Origin: Streptomyces sp. NBC_01244
GTDB lineage: Bacteria; Actinomycetota; Actinomycetes; Streptomycetales; Streptomycetaceae
Direction of reading: 5' to 3'
NCBI RefSeq assembly: GCF_035987325.1
Contig: NZ_CP108488.1
Location: forward strand, 6,820,001-6,884,000
Length of the DNA: 64,000 nucleotides
The translations under genes were made by a program, and so were the position numbers. This document shows, piece by piece, positions 23,802 through 31,720 of this stretch (positions within the stretch are counted from its first letter, which is position 1; every line of letters starts with the position of its first letter). The notes under the pieces are model-generated. The model saw nothing but the letters and a program-made list of their open reading frames with translations, had not been told where the DNA came from and did no database searches.

Positions 23802-24598
23802 ACCAGCCCCGCGCGGGTCTCCTCGATCAGGGTGCGGGCCTCGGTCACCGTTGCCGTCAGGGACTCGGGGGTGGCGCCCTGGGCGCCCAGCAGGGCCCTT
23901 ACGCGCTTGCCGAAGGCGGGCGGTGCGGAGGGCAGGAGCTCGGCCGCGGACAGGGCGCCCTTCTCGTTCAGGCACCAGTGGCGGTCGGCCGCGTACAGGG
24001 ACTGGACGAGGACGCCGAAGGCCCTGGACAGGCAGAGGGAGACGTAGAGGGCGTCCCCGCGGGCCGCGCCCTTCGCGGCGCCCGCGGCGAGGAACTCCGC
24101 CTCCCAGGCTCCGGCGATCAGGGACTTCCGCAGGGGCTCCGGGTAGGCCGAGACCGCGGTGCGCAGGGCCGTCAGTTCGCCCGCCGGGTCCGCCAGGACC
24201 TGGCCCAGGGCCACCTCGCCCGGGTAGCAGGGGGACCAGAAGCCGAGGGGGTGGCCCGGCTGCACGCCCACCTCGTAGCGGCCCTCGCGGCAGTCCTGCC
24301 ACACCCGCTCCACCCGGTCCAGGTCGCGCAGGATCCAGTCCACCGCCACGCCGTCGACGCGCAGCCAGGCTCCGCCGTTGACCCAGGGGCCCCAGCCGCC
24401 CGGGCCGGCCACCTCCACGTCCGGGCCGGCCAGTGCGCCCAGCGCGGCGAGGTCGAGGGTGCCGCGGTAGTAGACGCCGAGGTCCCAGTCCGATTCGGGG
24501 CGGTGCTCGCCGCGGGCCCGGCTGCCGCCGAGCATGACTCCGCGGACGCCGGGCACCTCGGCCAGCCGGTCCGCCATTTCCTTGATCACTTCATGCAT
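23798..24598 (-). CDS. Nucleotidyltransferase-fold protein, possible aminoglycoside-type adenylyltransferase relative
   Basis: 266-aa protein of the polymerase-beta nucleotidyltransferase superfamily. The hallmark GGSRARGEHRPESDWDLG carries the GS motif and the metal-binding D-x-D equivalent (SDWDLG), with a third acid probably in VDWILRD. The rest is mostly helical, resembling the DUF4037/KNTase-C type. Substrate is unknown; nothing marks it as a resistance enzyme. ATG 24598 is used because conserved sequence begins at once (MHEVIKEMADRL); a TACGTT box lies 8 nt upstream. Divergent from azlC across 66 bp. Confidence 0.75.
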   Translation of the reverse strand: MHEVIKEMADRLAEVPGVRGVMLGGSRARGEHRPESDWDLGVYYRGTLDLAALGALAGPDVEVAGPGGWGPWVNGGAWLRVDGVAVDWILRDLDRVERVWQDCREGRYEVGVQPGHPLGFWSPCYPGEVALGQVLADPAGELTALRTAVSAYPEPLRKSLIAGAWEAEFLAAGAAKGAARGDALYVSLCLSRAFGVLVQSLYAADRHWCLNEKGALSAAELLPSAPPAFGKRVRALLGAQGATPESLTATVTEARTLIEETRAGLV

Positions 24599-24637
24599 GG
24601 TGCAAGAACGTACAAGACCGGGATGCCGGGGCCCGCG

Positions 24638-24643
24638 TAATTT
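24638..24643 (+). promoter_or_regulatory. -10 box TAATTT for azlC
   Basis: TAATTT lies 6 nt before an in-frame GTG (24650) and 21 nt before ATG 24665. The transcript would begin at the GTG, making azlC leaderless or giving it a 15-nt leader with GGGAG. Confidence 0.5.
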
Positions 24644-24664
24644 CGGGGCGTGGGAGAACATCGG

Positions 24665-25420
24665 ATGGCCATACAAAACGAACCCGACCAAGTGCCTGAC
24701 CAAGTGCCCGACCAGGTACCCGGCCGGGAGCTTCCCGGCGGGGCGCTCGCCGTGGACAAGCCGCGCGCCGCCGTGGTCCGGGACGCGCTCGGCGTCGGCG
24801 TGGCGGTCGGGCTGTCCGGGTTCGCCTTCGGGGTGACCGCCGCCGGGGCCGGGATCAGCACCCTCCAGGCCTGCGTGCTGAGCCTGCTGGTGTTCACCGG
24901 GGCCTCGCAGTTCGCGCTGGTCGGGGCACTGGCCGCCGGCGGGAATCCGTTCACGGCCGCGGCCGGGGCCTTCTTCCTCGGTACCCGCAACGCCTTCTAC
25001 GGACTGCGGCTGTCCCAACTGCTCGCGCTGCCCAAGGGCGTGCGCCCGTTCGCCGCGCACTGGGTGATCGACGAGACCACCGCCGTGGCCCTGGCCCAGC
25101 CCGACCGGAAGTCCGCGCGGCTCGGGTTCACCGTGACCGGGCTGAGCCTCTACGTCCTGTGGAACCTCACCACCCTGCTCGGCGCGCTCGGCGCCGAGGC
25201 CATCGGGGACACCAGGGCGTGGGGGCTGGACGCCGCCGGGCCCGCCGTGTTCCTCGCGCTGCTCGCGCCGATGCTGAAGACCGGCACCGAGCGGGCCGTC
25301 GCCGCGCTCGCCCTCGTCCTCGGGCTGGGCCTGCTGCCCGTGCTGCCCGCCGGGGTGCCCGTGCTGATCGCGGCGCTGGCCGCGCCGATCGTGCTGTGGA
25401 TGAAGGGACGCCGCTCGTGA
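24665..25420 (+). CDS. azlC: AzlC-family branched-chain amino acid exporter, large subunit
   Basis: 251-aa inner-membrane protein with six to eight hydrophobic helices and the AzlC signature LSLLVFTGASQFALVGAL followed by FFLGTRNAFYGLRLS. With AzlD it forms a two-part exporter of branched-chain amino acids or analogues. The N-terminus carries three tandem Asp-Gln-Val-Pro units from a 12-bp repeat (24686-24721), probably a recent expansion. ATG 24665 has GGGAG 8 nt upstream; the in-frame GTG 24650 at leaderless distance from TAATTT is an equally good start. Its TGA overlaps the azlD GTG. Confidence 0.9.
   Translation: MAIQNEPDQVPDQVPDQVPGRELPGGALAVDKPRAAVVRDALGVGVAVGLSGFAFGVTAAGAGISTLQACVLSLLVFTGASQFALVGALAAGGNPFTAAAGAFFLGTRNAFYGLRLSQLLALPKGVRPFAAHWVIDETTAVALAQPDRKSARLGFTVTGLSLYVLWNLTTLLGALGAEAIGDTRAWGLDAAGPAVFLALLAPMLKTGTERAVAALALVLGLGLLPVLPAGVPVLIAALAAPIVLWMKGRRS
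24686..24721 (+). repeat. 12-bp tandem repeat, three copies, in azlC N-terminus
   Basis: GACCAAGTGCCT, GACCAAGTGCCC and GACCAGGTACCC encode three Asp-Gln-Val-Pro units just after the start. Confidence 0.85.
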
Positions 25421-25725
25421 ACGTCTGGATCGCCATCGGGCTCACCGTCGTCGGCTGTTACGCCGTCAAGCTCGCCGGACTGCTCGTCCCCGCCGGAGCC
25501 CTCGAGCGGCCCGCGGTGCGCAAGCTCGCCGCGCTCCTGCCGGTCGCGCTGCTCGCCGCGCTCACCGCGCAGCAGACCTTCGCCACCGGGCAGGAGCTCG
25601 TGCTCGACGCCCGCGCCGCCGGCCTCGCGGCCGCCGCGGTCGCGCTGCTGCTGCGGGCCCCGTTCCTCGTCGTGGTCGCGGCGGCCGTCGCCGTCACCGC
25701 GGGGCTGCGGGCCCTGGGAGGCTAG
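25417..25725 (+). CDS. azlD: AzlD-family branched-chain amino acid exporter, small subunit
   Basis: 102-aa membrane protein with three or four hydrophobic helices (IAIGLTVVGCYAVKLAGLLV; LAALLPVALLAALTAQQTFA; a C-terminal Ala/Val-rich helix), matching AzlD size and layout. GTG 25417 overlaps the azlC stop as GTGA, giving translational coupling. Its last 32 bp overlap the 3' end of the convergent gene at 25694. Confidence 0.88.
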   Translation: MNVWIAIGLTVVGCYAVKLAGLLVPAGALERPAVRKLAALLPVALLAALTAQQTFATGQELVLDARAAGLAAAAVALLLRAPFLVVVAAAVAVTAGLRALGG

Positions 25726-26665
25726 GGCCGGGGAGCCGGCCGTACGCGCGCAGGGTCAGCAGCGCCTCCAGCGTGGCGATCGGGCGCCGCTCCAGCGAGC
25801 TGCCCGGCGCCCACGCCCCGCGGTGCACCGGCCAGCCGCCGTCCGGCTGCTGGAGTCCGGCCAGGAAGCGCAGCGAGCCGTACAGCTCCGCGTCCGTGAA
25901 CCAGCCGCGGGCGAGGGACTCCGGGCGGCGGGCGAAGTCGTACGGGTACAGGTGCTCGCCCGGCGCATGGCCGGGGAGCGGCGGGTGCGCGTCCTGGCGC
26001 GCGGGGTCCAGTACGACGAGCCCTTGCTCGCGGACGAGGCGCCCCAGCCGGTCGGCGGCCGCCGCGGCCCGAGCCCGGTCGGGGACCCCGTCGAGGAAGG
26101 CCACCGCGCTCTGGATCTCGTACGGGTGCCAGTGGCGCAGGTTCTCCACCCGGTCCCAGCAGAAGTCCGTCGCCCGGAACAGCCATGCGTGCCACACCCG
26201 GTTGCGGTGCAGGATTCCGACGACGGGGCCGGTGGCCAGCAGGTCGCCCGGCGGATCGTCGTGCAGCGGGTGGTAGGGGGCCGCCGGGTAGCCGCCGGAC
26301 GCCGGAGCCGTCGCCGGAAGCGCGCCTTCGGGGGTGGAGACCCGGGTCAGGTGGGCACAGAGCCGCTCGATGCGCTGTCCGCCGCAGCGGCCCAGGCCGT
26401 CCAGGACGCGCAGGGCGTGGGCGGTGTGCAGCGGGTGGCTCAGCGGACCGCGCAGATCCGGGTCGAGGGCGTGGCCGTATCCGCCGTCGCCGCCGAGGTA
26501 GGCGCCGAGGGCGGCATCGACCGGGTCGGCGTCCCCGCCGAGGAAGTGGAACGCGAACCTCCGCTGCTCCAGCACGCGGGCCGTGAGCCAGATGAACTGT
26601 TCGGCGCGGGCCGGCGCACTCGTCGCCGTCGGCGCCGCCGGGGCGCAAGCTTCGTCTCCAGGCAT
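25694..26665 (-). CDS. Unknown protein with alpha-toroid-like (squalene cyclase/prenyltransferase-like) repeats
   Basis: 323 aa. After a short Ala/Pro lead it contains helical segments with repeated W/Y, G and aromatic residues (AAYLGGDGGYGHALDPD-type turns, RFLAGLQQPDGGWPVHRG) reminiscent of the QW-like motif of terpene cyclase/prenyltransferase alpha-alpha barrels. No catalytic DxDD motif was seen, so enzymatic activity is not supported. ATG 26665 has no ribosome site but TACGGT lies 7 nt upstream. It overlaps azlD tail-to-tail by 32 bp. I do not assign a function. Confidence 0.65.
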   Translation of the reverse strand: MPGDEACAPAAPTATSAPARAEQFIWLTARVLEQRRFAFHFLGGDADPVDAALGAYLGGDGGYGHALDPDLRGPLSHPLHTAHALRVLDGLGRCGGQRIERLCAHLTRVSTPEGALPATAPASGGYPAAPYHPLHDDPPGDLLATGPVVGILHRNRVWHAWLFRATDFCWDRVENLRHWHPYEIQSAVAFLDGVPDRARAAAAADRLGRLVREQGLVVLDPARQDAHPPLPGHAPGEHLYPYDFARRPESLARGWFTDAELYGSLRFLAGLQQPDGGWPVHRGAWAPGSSLERRPIATLEALLTLRAYGRLPGPSLPGPAAPR

Positions 26666-26672
26666 GCCAGGA

Positions 26673-26678
26673 ACCGTA
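26673..26678 (-). promoter_or_regulatory. -10 box TACGGT, leaderless start of the alpha-toroid-like gene
   Basis: TACGGT on the minus strand ends 7 nt before ATG 26665; no Shine-Dalgarno site is present. Confidence 0.5.
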
Positions 26679-26734
26679 GGGGCCCGGGCGGCGCCGCGGT
26701 GGCCCGAACGGGGAGGGTGCACTCTCCGGGGCGG

Positions 26735-26740
26735 GATACT
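26735..26740 (+). promoter_or_regulatory. -10-like box GATACT for the DUF3046 gene
   Basis: GATACT ends 6 nt before ATG 26747. GGAGG lies only 1 nt from the ATG, too close for normal use. Confidence 0.4.
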
Positions 26741-26746
26741 GGAGGC

Positions 26747-26941
26747 ATGCGGTTGACGATTTTCTGGGAGCGGATGGCCGAGCACTTCGGCGCGGGCTAC
26801 GCGGACTCCTTCGCGCGGGACCACGTCATGACGGAGCTCGGGGGACGCACGGTCCACGAGGCGCTGGACGCGGGCTGGGAGACCAAGGACGTGTGGCGCG
26901 CGGTGTGTTCGGCGGTCGACGTGCCCGCCTCGCTGCGCTAG
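26747..26941 (+). CDS. DUF3046 small conserved protein
   Basis: 64-aa protein matching the actinobacterial DUF3046 family in size and sequence character: MRLTIFWERMAEHFG at the start, DHVMTELGGRTVHEAL in the middle, and a VWRAVCSAVDVP end. The family is typically encoded near recA in actinobacteria, as here (2.9 kb upstream of recA). Function is unknown. Probably leaderless. Confidence 0.85.
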   Translation: MRLTIFWERMAEHFGAGYADSFARDHVMTELGGRTVHEALDAGWETKDVWRAVCSAVDVPASLR

Positions 26942-27025
26942 CGCAGTGCGCCCGGCGGGCCGCCCGCTGCGCCCGGCCCGGGCGAGGTCGCGGTGACCGC
27001 TTCGTGGTTCGCGGCGCCGGTGGGA

Positions 27026-27031
27026 CAGACT
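27026..27031 (+). promoter_or_regulatory. -10-like box CAGACT for the AI-2E family gene
   Basis: CAGACT ends 7 nt before GTG 27039. No -35 box or ribosome site is visible. Confidence 0.4.
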
Positions 27032-27038
27032 GGTCGGC

Positions 27039-28283
27039 GTGGCAGCCAGTGATGAGACGACCGACCGGCCCGAAGACCCCCAGGGCACGCCGCCGCCCCG
27101 TCCGGCGGCCCCCTCGGCCGCAGGCCCCGTAACGGAAGCGCCCGAGGTGCCGGTCCCGGTCGGGGTGCCGGCTCCGGCGGATGCCCGGATGCCGCGCTGG
27201 CTGCCGCGCGCCGTGGTCCTCGTACTGGCCCTGGTGGCCTGTTTCCAGCTCGGGAGTTGGGCCTTCCACCAGCTCATCGGGCTGCTCGTCAACATCCTGA
27301 TCGCGTTCTTCCTCGCGCTCGCGATCGAGCCGGCCGTGGCCCGGATGGCGGCCCGCGGGATACGCCGCGGGCTCGCCACCTTCCTGGTGTTCCTCGGGGT
27401 GTTCGTCGCGGCCGCCGGATTCCTCGTCCTGCTCGGCTCGGTGCTCGCCGGGCAGATCGTCGACCTGGTGGAGAGCTTCCCCGGCTATCTCGACTCGCTG
27501 ATCGGATCGATCAACGACACCTTCCACACGGACCTGTCCCGGCTGGAGATCCAGGACAGCCTGCTGCACTCGGACTGGCTGCAGAAGTACGTGCAGAACA
27601 GTGCGACCGGCGTGCTCGACGTGTCCGCCACCGTGCTCGGCGGACTGTTCAAGCTGCTGACGATCGGTCTGTTCTCCTTCTACTTCGCCGCCGACGGGCC
27701 GCGACTGCGCCGCGCCCTGTGCTCCGTACTGCCGCCCGCGAAGCAGGCGGAGGTGCTGCGGGCGTGGGAGATCGCCGTCACCAAGACGGGCGGGTACCTC
27801 TACTCGCGCGGGCTGATGGCGCTGATCTCCGGGATCGCGCACTACATCCTCTTCGCGGTGCTGGGCGTGCCGTACGCGCCCGCGCTCGCGGTGTGGGTGG
27901 GGCTGGTGTCGCAGTTCATCCCCACCATCGGCACCTATCTGGCGGGCGCGCTGCCGATGCTGATCGCCTTCACGGTCAACCCCTGGTACGCGCTGTACGT
28001 CCTCGGATTCGTGGTGGTGTACCAGCAGTTCGAGAACTACGTGCTCCAGCCGAAGCTGACCTCGAAGACGGTGGACATCCACCCGGCGGTGGCCTTCGGA
28101 TCGGTCATCGCGGGCACCGCCCTGCTGGGCGCGGTCGGGGCGCTCATCGCGATCCCGGCCGTCGCCACGATGCAGGCCTTCCTCGGCGCGTACGTGAAGC
28201 GGTACGCGCTGACCGGAGACGCGGACGCCTCTACTGCCCGGGCCCGTCCGAGGCGCCGAGCACGGATGCCAGGGCGTCCGTGA
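27039..28283 (+). CDS. AI-2E/PerM-family membrane protein
   Basis: 414-aa polytopic membrane protein. A Pro/Ala-rich cytoplasmic N-terminus (~50 aa) precedes about seven to eight helices; the family core is visible as a long extracytoplasmic loop after helix 3 and the motif VGLVSQFIPTIGTYLAGALP near residue 290, followed by VYQQFENYVLQPKL. The family includes TqsA (autoinducer-2 export) and Na+/H+ antiporter-like members, so the substrate is uncertain. GTG 27039 is likely leaderless. Its 3' end overlaps the convergent Clp_N-HTH gene by 53 bp. Confidence 0.87.
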   Translation: MAASDETTDRPEDPQGTPPPRPAAPSAAGPVTEAPEVPVPVGVPAPADARMPRWLPRAVVLVLALVACFQLGSWAFHQLIGLLVNILIAFFLALAIEPAVARMAARGIRRGLATFLVFLGVFVAAAGFLVLLGSVLAGQIVDLVESFPGYLDSLIGSINDTFHTDLSRLEIQDSLLHSDWLQKYVQNSATGVLDVSATVLGGLFKLLTIGLFSFYFAADGPRLRRALCSVLPPAKQAEVLRAWEIAVTKTGGYLYSRGLMALISGIAHYILFAVLGVPYAPALAVWVGLVSQFIPTIGTYLAGALPMLIAFTVNPWYALYVLGFVVVYQQFENYVLQPKLTSKTVDIHPAVAFGSVIAGTALLGAVGALIAIPAVATMQAFLGAYVKRYALTGDADASTARARPRRRARMPGRP

Positions 28284-28992
28284 CCCAGTTCTCGACGCCG
28301 TCCTTGTCCACGCCGAGGCCGCTGAGCGGACCCGTACCGTTCTCCAGTTCCAGGAGCGCGAGCAGGATGTGCTCGGTGCCCACGTAGCTGTGGCCGAGGC
28401 GCAGGGCCTCGCGGAAGGTGAGCTCCAGGGCCTTCTTCGACGAGGCGTCGAAGGGGACCAGCTCGGGGACCTCCTCCACGGCCGGGGGCAGGGCGGCGGT
28501 CACGGCGGCGCGTACGTCGACGGCCGCGATTCCCTGGGCGGCGACGGCTTGGGCGGCGAGCCCGTCGGGCTCGGCGAGGAGTCCGAGGACGAGGTGCCCG
28601 GTGCGGATCTCGGTGTTGCCGGCGGCGCGGGCCTCGTTCTGCGCGGTGACCACCACGTTGCGGGCGCGGGGGGTGAAGCGGCCGAAGCCCTGGCCGGGGT
28701 CGAGTCCGGCGTCGCCCTCCTTGTCGGCCTTGGGCACGAAGCGCTTCTGGGCGGCCTGGCGGGTGACGCCCATGCTGCGGCCGATGTCGGTCCAGGAGGC
28801 GCCGGAGCGGCGGGCCTGGTCGACGAAGTGGCCGATGAGGTGGTCGGCGACGTCCCCGAGGGCCTCGGCGGCGACGACTGCGCCGCTGAGCTGCTCCAGG
28901 GTGTCGGTGTGGACCTTCTTGATGGCCTCGATGAGGTCGTCGAGGCGTACCGGATTGGTCATGCGAACGGGTTCCACCGAAGGGTTCGTCAT
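28231..28992 (-). CDS. Clp N-terminal-domain protein with helix-turn-helix, likely autoregulator
   Basis: 253 aa. Residues ~15-80 hold a helix-turn-helix (SWTDIGRSMGVTRQAAQKRF). Residues ~105-250 hold two Clp_N repeats (FTPRARNVVVTAQNEARAAG, TGHLVLGLLAEPDG; ALELTFREALRLGHSYVGTE, HILLALLELENG). There is no AAA+ domain, so it is not a ClpC ATPase; it may bind ClpP-system clients or sense unfolded protein while binding DNA. ATG 28992 follows a complete promoter by 7 nt and is probably leaderless; a second Met 10 codons later is less likely. Two CAACCC..GGTTG palindromes overlap the promoter and are good candidates for its own operator. Confidence 0.85.
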   Translation of the reverse strand: MTNPSVEPVRMTNPVRLDDLIEAIKKVHTDTLEQLSGAVVAAEALGDVADHLIGHFVDQARRSGASWTDIGRSMGVTRQAAQKRFVPKADKEGDAGLDPGQGFGRFTPRARNVVVTAQNEARAAGNTEIRTGHLVLGLLAEPDGLAAQAVAAQGIAAVDVRAAVTAALPPAVEEVPELVPFDASSKKALELTFREALRLGHSYVGTEHILLALLELENGTGPLSGLGVDKDGVENWVTDALASVLGASDGPGQ

Positions 28993-28997
28993 GGGTG

Positions 28998-29010
28998 CAA
29001 CCCTAGGTTG
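28998..29010. promoter_or_regulatory. Operator palindrome 1, overlapping the -10 box of the Clp_N-HTH gene
   Basis: CAACCCTAGGTTG is a near-perfect 13-bp palindrome that covers the TAGGGT -10 box. A second copy lies 29 bp away. Confidence 0.65.
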
Positions 29011-29029
29011 ACAGTCGAGCGGGCGTCAA
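29000..29029 (-). promoter_or_regulatory. Promoter TTGACG-N18-TAGGGT of the Clp_N-HTH gene
   Basis: On the minus strand TTGACG (29029-29024), 18 nt, TAGGGT (29005-29000), 7 nt, then ATG. This is a complete vegetative-type promoter with a leaderless start, in the 47-bp gap after the RNA ligase-like gene. Confidence 0.8.
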
Positions 29030-29039
29030 CCCTGGGTTG
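29027..29039. promoter_or_regulatory. Operator palindrome 2, overlapping the -35 box of the Clp_N-HTH gene
   Basis: CAACCCTGGGTTG matches palindrome 1 at 12 of 13 positions, in the same orientation, and abuts the stop codon of the next gene. Two like sites over -10 and -35 suggest cooperative repression. Confidence 0.65.
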
Positions 29040-29648
29040 TCACTCGTCGGGTTCCCGCAGTGTGAACCTCGCGCGCTCGTGCCAGGCCGTTCCGTCGAAG
29101 GCCACCAGGTCGACGGCGCGGACGCGGGTGGTGAGGGGGAGCCTGCCGCGCAGGTCCGCCTCGGCGGCGTCCAGGTCCGCCTCCCGGGCGCGCTGGGCCA
29201 CCGTGAGATGCGGGACCGGATCCGGGTAGCGGCCGCCGTAGGGCCGGACCTGCGGCCAGCGCTCGGTGACCGCGAGGGTCAGCCGGCGGAGCGGGGCGTC
29301 GGGCTCCGGGGCGAGGTAGAGCATCCCCGGGAACCGGCCGGTCCCCTCGAAGCGCAGGTCGAAGGCGAGGTGGGGACGCAGGGCCGCGGCGATCCCGGCG
29401 TGGACGGAGGCGTCGATCAGGCTCTCCTGGAGGAACGGGTAGAGCACGCTCACGTGCGCCGGCACCCCGGCTCCGGCGCGGGCGGCGGGATCGATCCGGT
29501 CCCGCCAGTCCCGGACGGCGGGTTCCGCTTCGGGTATCCGCACGATGAGTGCGGTGCGGCCGGCGGGGAACATGCTGGAGGTGGTGTTCGTGGCGTCCGC
29601 GGCATCCGAGGTGTCTGCGGTGTTCGTGGCGTCCGTGGCGTCCGTCAT
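29040..29648 (-). CDS. 2'-5' RNA ligase/cyclic phosphodiesterase-like 2H protein
   Basis: 202 aa. Two HxS/T motifs define the 2H phosphoesterase superfamily: HVSVLYPF near residue 64 and HLTVAQ near residue 147. Bacterial members act on 2',3'-cyclic phosphate or 2'-5' linked RNA ends; the cellular substrate here is unknown. The N-terminal ~25 residues are Asp/Ala/Thr repeats generated by a 16-bp direct repeat (29584-29599 and 29620-29635). The true start may therefore be ATG 29573 ([11 protein letters not shown]); ATG 29648 has no ribosome site, only a CATGAT box 8 nt upstream. Divergent from recA. Confidence 0.78.
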   Translation of the reverse strand: MTDATDATNTADTSDAADATNTTSSMFPAGRTALIVRIPEAEPAVRDWRDRIDPAARAGAGVPAHVSVLYPFLQESLIDASVHAGIAAALRPHLAFDLRFEGTGRFPGMLYLAPEPDAPLRRLTLAVTERWPQVRPYGGRYPDPVPHLTVAQRAREADLDAAEADLRGRLPLTTRVRAVDLVAFDGTAWHERARFTLREPDE

Positions 29649-29701
29649 GAGAGTGGATCATGCCACTCGCCGGTGTGGCGGACGGGTCCGGCGTGGCGCG
29701 C

Positions 29702-29731
29702 TTGACAGGGAAATCGAACACGCATTCTTAT
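29702..29731 (+). promoter_or_regulatory. recA promoter 1 (TTGACA-N18-TCTTAT)
   Basis: TTGACA (29702-29707) is 18 nt from TCTTAT (29726-29731). A LexA-type box sits between the two elements, as expected for a repressed SOS promoter. Confidence 0.7.
29716..29727. promoter_or_regulatory. LexA/SOS box upstream of recA
   Basis: GAACACGCATTC fits the Gram-positive/actinobacterial SOS box GAAC-N4-GTTC with one change (ATTC for GTTC) and lies inside the recA promoter spacer. Confidence 0.75.
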
Positions 29732-29766
29732 GGGTTATCCACAGCCGAACCGGGCGTGGGACCGCG

Positions 29767-29789
29767 TTGTCAGTGGCAGGCGTTAGCGT
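29767..29789 (+). promoter_or_regulatory. recA promoter 2, RecA-NDp type
   Basis: TTGTCAGTGGC (29767-29777), 6 nt, then TAGCGT (29784-29789) matches the actinobacterial RecA-NDp consensus TTGTCAGTGGC-N6-TAGGGT, the LexA-independent damage promoter controlled in mycobacteria by PafBC. Confidence 0.85.
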
Positions 29790-29832
29790 CAATGGCGTGA
29801 AGCGATCGACTCAAGCAAATCGGGTGGAACCC

Positions 29833-30957
29833 ATGGCAGGCAACGACCGCGAGAAGGCTCTCGAAGCCGCGCTCGCACAGATTGAACGGCAGTTCGGCAA
29901 GGGTGCCGTGATGCGTCTCGGCGACAAGCCGAACGACCCCATCGAGGTCATCCCCACCGGATCGACCGCGCTCGACATCGCGCTCGGCGTCGGTGGACTG
30001 CCGCGCGGCCGTGTGATCGAGGTCTACGGGCCGGAGTCCTCCGGTAAGACGACCCTGACCCTGCATGCCGTGGCCAACGCGCAGAAGGCCGGCGGCACCG
30101 TGGCCTTCGTGGACGCCGAGCACGCGCTCGACCCCGAGTACGCCAAGGCCCTCGGCGTCGACACGGACAACCTCATCCTGTCCCAGCCGGACACCGGTGA
30201 GCAGGCGCTGGAGATCGTGGACATGCTGGTCCGCTCCGGTGCGCTGGACCTCATCGTCATCGACTCCGTCGCGGCCCTCGTGCCCCGCGCGGAGATCGAG
30301 GGCGAGATGGGCGACTCGCACGTGGGTCTCCAGGCCCGTCTGATGAGCCAGGCCCTCCGGAAGATCACCGGTGCGCTCAGCCAGTCCAAGACCACCGCGA
30401 TCTTCATCAACCAGCTCCGCGAGAAGATCGGTGTGATGTTCGGCTCGCCGGAGACCACCACCGGTGGCCGCGCGCTGAAGTTCTACGCCTCCGTGCGCCT
30501 CGACATCCGGCGCATCGAGACCCTCAAGGACGGCACGGACGCGGTCGGCAACCGCACCCGCGTCAAGGTCGTCAAGAACAAGGTCGCGCCGCCCTTCAAG
30601 CAGGCCGAGTTCGACATCCTCTACGGCCACGGCATCAGCCGCGAGGGCGGCCTGATCGACATGGGCGTGGAGCACGGCTTCGTCCGCAAGGCCGGCGCCT
30701 GGTACACGTACGAGGGCGACCAGCTCGGCCAGGGCAAGGAGAACGCGCGGAAGTTCCTCTGCGACAACCCCGCCCTCTCCGACGAGATCGAGCGGAAGAT
30801 CAAGGAGAAGCTGGGCGTCGGCATCCGCAAGGACGCCGCTGCGACCGCCGCCGCCACGGCCGAGGCCGGCGCTGACGCGTCCGCCGAGACCGCCGCGGTG
30901 CCCGCGCCCGCGACGAAGGCCAAGACCGCGGTCAAGGCCGCCGTCGCCAAGAGCTGA
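29833..30957 (+). CDS. recA: Recombinase RecA
   Basis: 374-aa homologous-recombination and SOS co-protease ATPase. Features in order: short N-terminal helix domain with [10 protein letters not shown]; Walker [10 protein letters not shown] (~residue 65); [20 protein letters not shown] around Walker B; loop L1/L2 region with [21 protein letters not shown]-terminal domain. The tail is Ala/Thr/Lys-rich ([17 protein letters not shown]), typical of Streptomyces. ATG 29833 begins [14 protein letters not shown] and has GGTGGA about 6 nt upstream. Two damage-responsive promoters lie 50-130 bp upstream. recX follows after 3 bp, so the two are co-transcribed. Confidence 0.98.
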   Translation: MAGNDREKALEAALAQIERQFGKGAVMRLGDKPNDPIEVIPTGSTALDIALGVGGLPRGRVIEVYGPESSGKTTLTLHAVANAQKAGGTVAFVDAEHALDPEYAKALGVDTDNLILSQPDTGEQALEIVDMLVRSGALDLIVIDSVAALVPRAEIEGEMGDSHVGLQARLMSQALRKITGALSQSKTTAIFINQLREKIGVMFGSPETTTGGRALKFYASVRLDIRRIETLKDGTDAVGNRTRVKVVKNKVAPPFKQAEFDILYGHGISREGGLIDMGVEHGFVRKAGAWYTYEGDQLGQGKENARKFLCDNPALSDEIERKIKEKLGVGIRKDAAATAAATAEAGADASAETAAVPAPATKAKTAVKAAVAKS

Positions 30958-30960
30958 CCC

Positions 30961-31596
30961 GTGTGGGAGCAGGAAAGGGGCGGCGCGGACGGCGGTGAGG
31001 ACCGCCGCGAGGGCAGTCGCCGGGGCCGCCGCGAGAGCGGCGGCCGGGGAGGCCGCCGTGCGGAGGGCCGGGAGGGCCGGGAGGACCGCCAGGAGCTGCC
31101 GCCCCAGAGTCCCGAAGAGCAGGCGCGGGCGATCTGTCTGCGCCTGCTCACCGGGATGCCGCGCACCAGGCGCCAGCTCGCGGACGCCCTGGCCAAGCGG
31201 GACATCCCCGAGGAGGTGTCGGAGCAGGTCCTCTCCCGGTTCGAGGAGGTGGGCCTGATCGACGACGCCGCGTTCGCCGGGGCCTGGGTCGAGTCCCGGC
31301 ACCGGGGGCGGGGGCTGGCCCGCCGGGCGCTCGCACAGGAGCTCCGTACCAAGGGGGTGGCACCGACCCTCGTACAGGAGGCCCTGGAACAGCTGGACTC
31401 CGACCAAGAGGAGGAGACCGCCCGGGAGCTCGTGGAGCGCAAGCTCCGCGCGACCCGGGGCCTGGAGCGGGACAAGCGGATCCGGCGCCTCGCCGGAATG
31501 CTCGCCCGCAAGGGGTACCCCGAGGGCATGGCCCTGCGGGTGGTCCGCCGCGCGCTGGAGGCGGAAGGCGAAGACGCCGACGATCTGACGGGGTGA
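30961..31596 (+). CDS. recX: Regulatory protein RecX
   Basis: 211-aa modulator that binds RecA filaments and limits their activity. The conserved helical repeat core spans residues ~55-205 (ARAICLRLLTGMPRTRRQLA, LSRFEEVGLIDDAAFAGAWV, RGLARRALAQELRTKGV). The first ~50 residues are highly charged Arg/Glu/Gly low complexity, longer than in enteric RecX. GTG 30961 lies 3 nt after the recA stop, implying coupling; the start is not otherwise fixed, and a later start would remove only the low-complexity part. Confidence 0.92.
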   Translation: MWEQERGGADGGEDRREGSRRGRRESGGRGGRRAEGREGREDRQELPPQSPEEQARAICLRLLTGMPRTRRQLADALAKRDIPEEVSEQVLSRFEEVGLIDDAAFAGAWVESRHRGRGLARRALAQELRTKGVAPTLVQEALEQLDSDQEEETARELVERKLRATRGLERDKRIRRLAGMLARKGYPEGMALRVVRRALEAEGEDADDLTG

Positions 31597-31656
31597 CCCG
31601 CGGCTCCCTGGAGCCGAGGGGTGCGTCACGCGGGTGCGGAGCAGGGTGGGGTTAGC

Positions 31657-31677
31657 CCCCGGCCGAGCACGCCGGGG
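31657..31677 (+). terminator. Hairpin after recAX
   Basis: CCCCGGC (31657-31663) pairs with GCCGGGG (31671-31677) around a 7-nt loop, between recX and the permease gene. No T-run follows. Confidence 0.45.
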
Positions 31678-31720
31678 CGCTCCAATGTCCCGGGGCGGCC
31701 CCGGCGGCAGAGTTTTCCGC

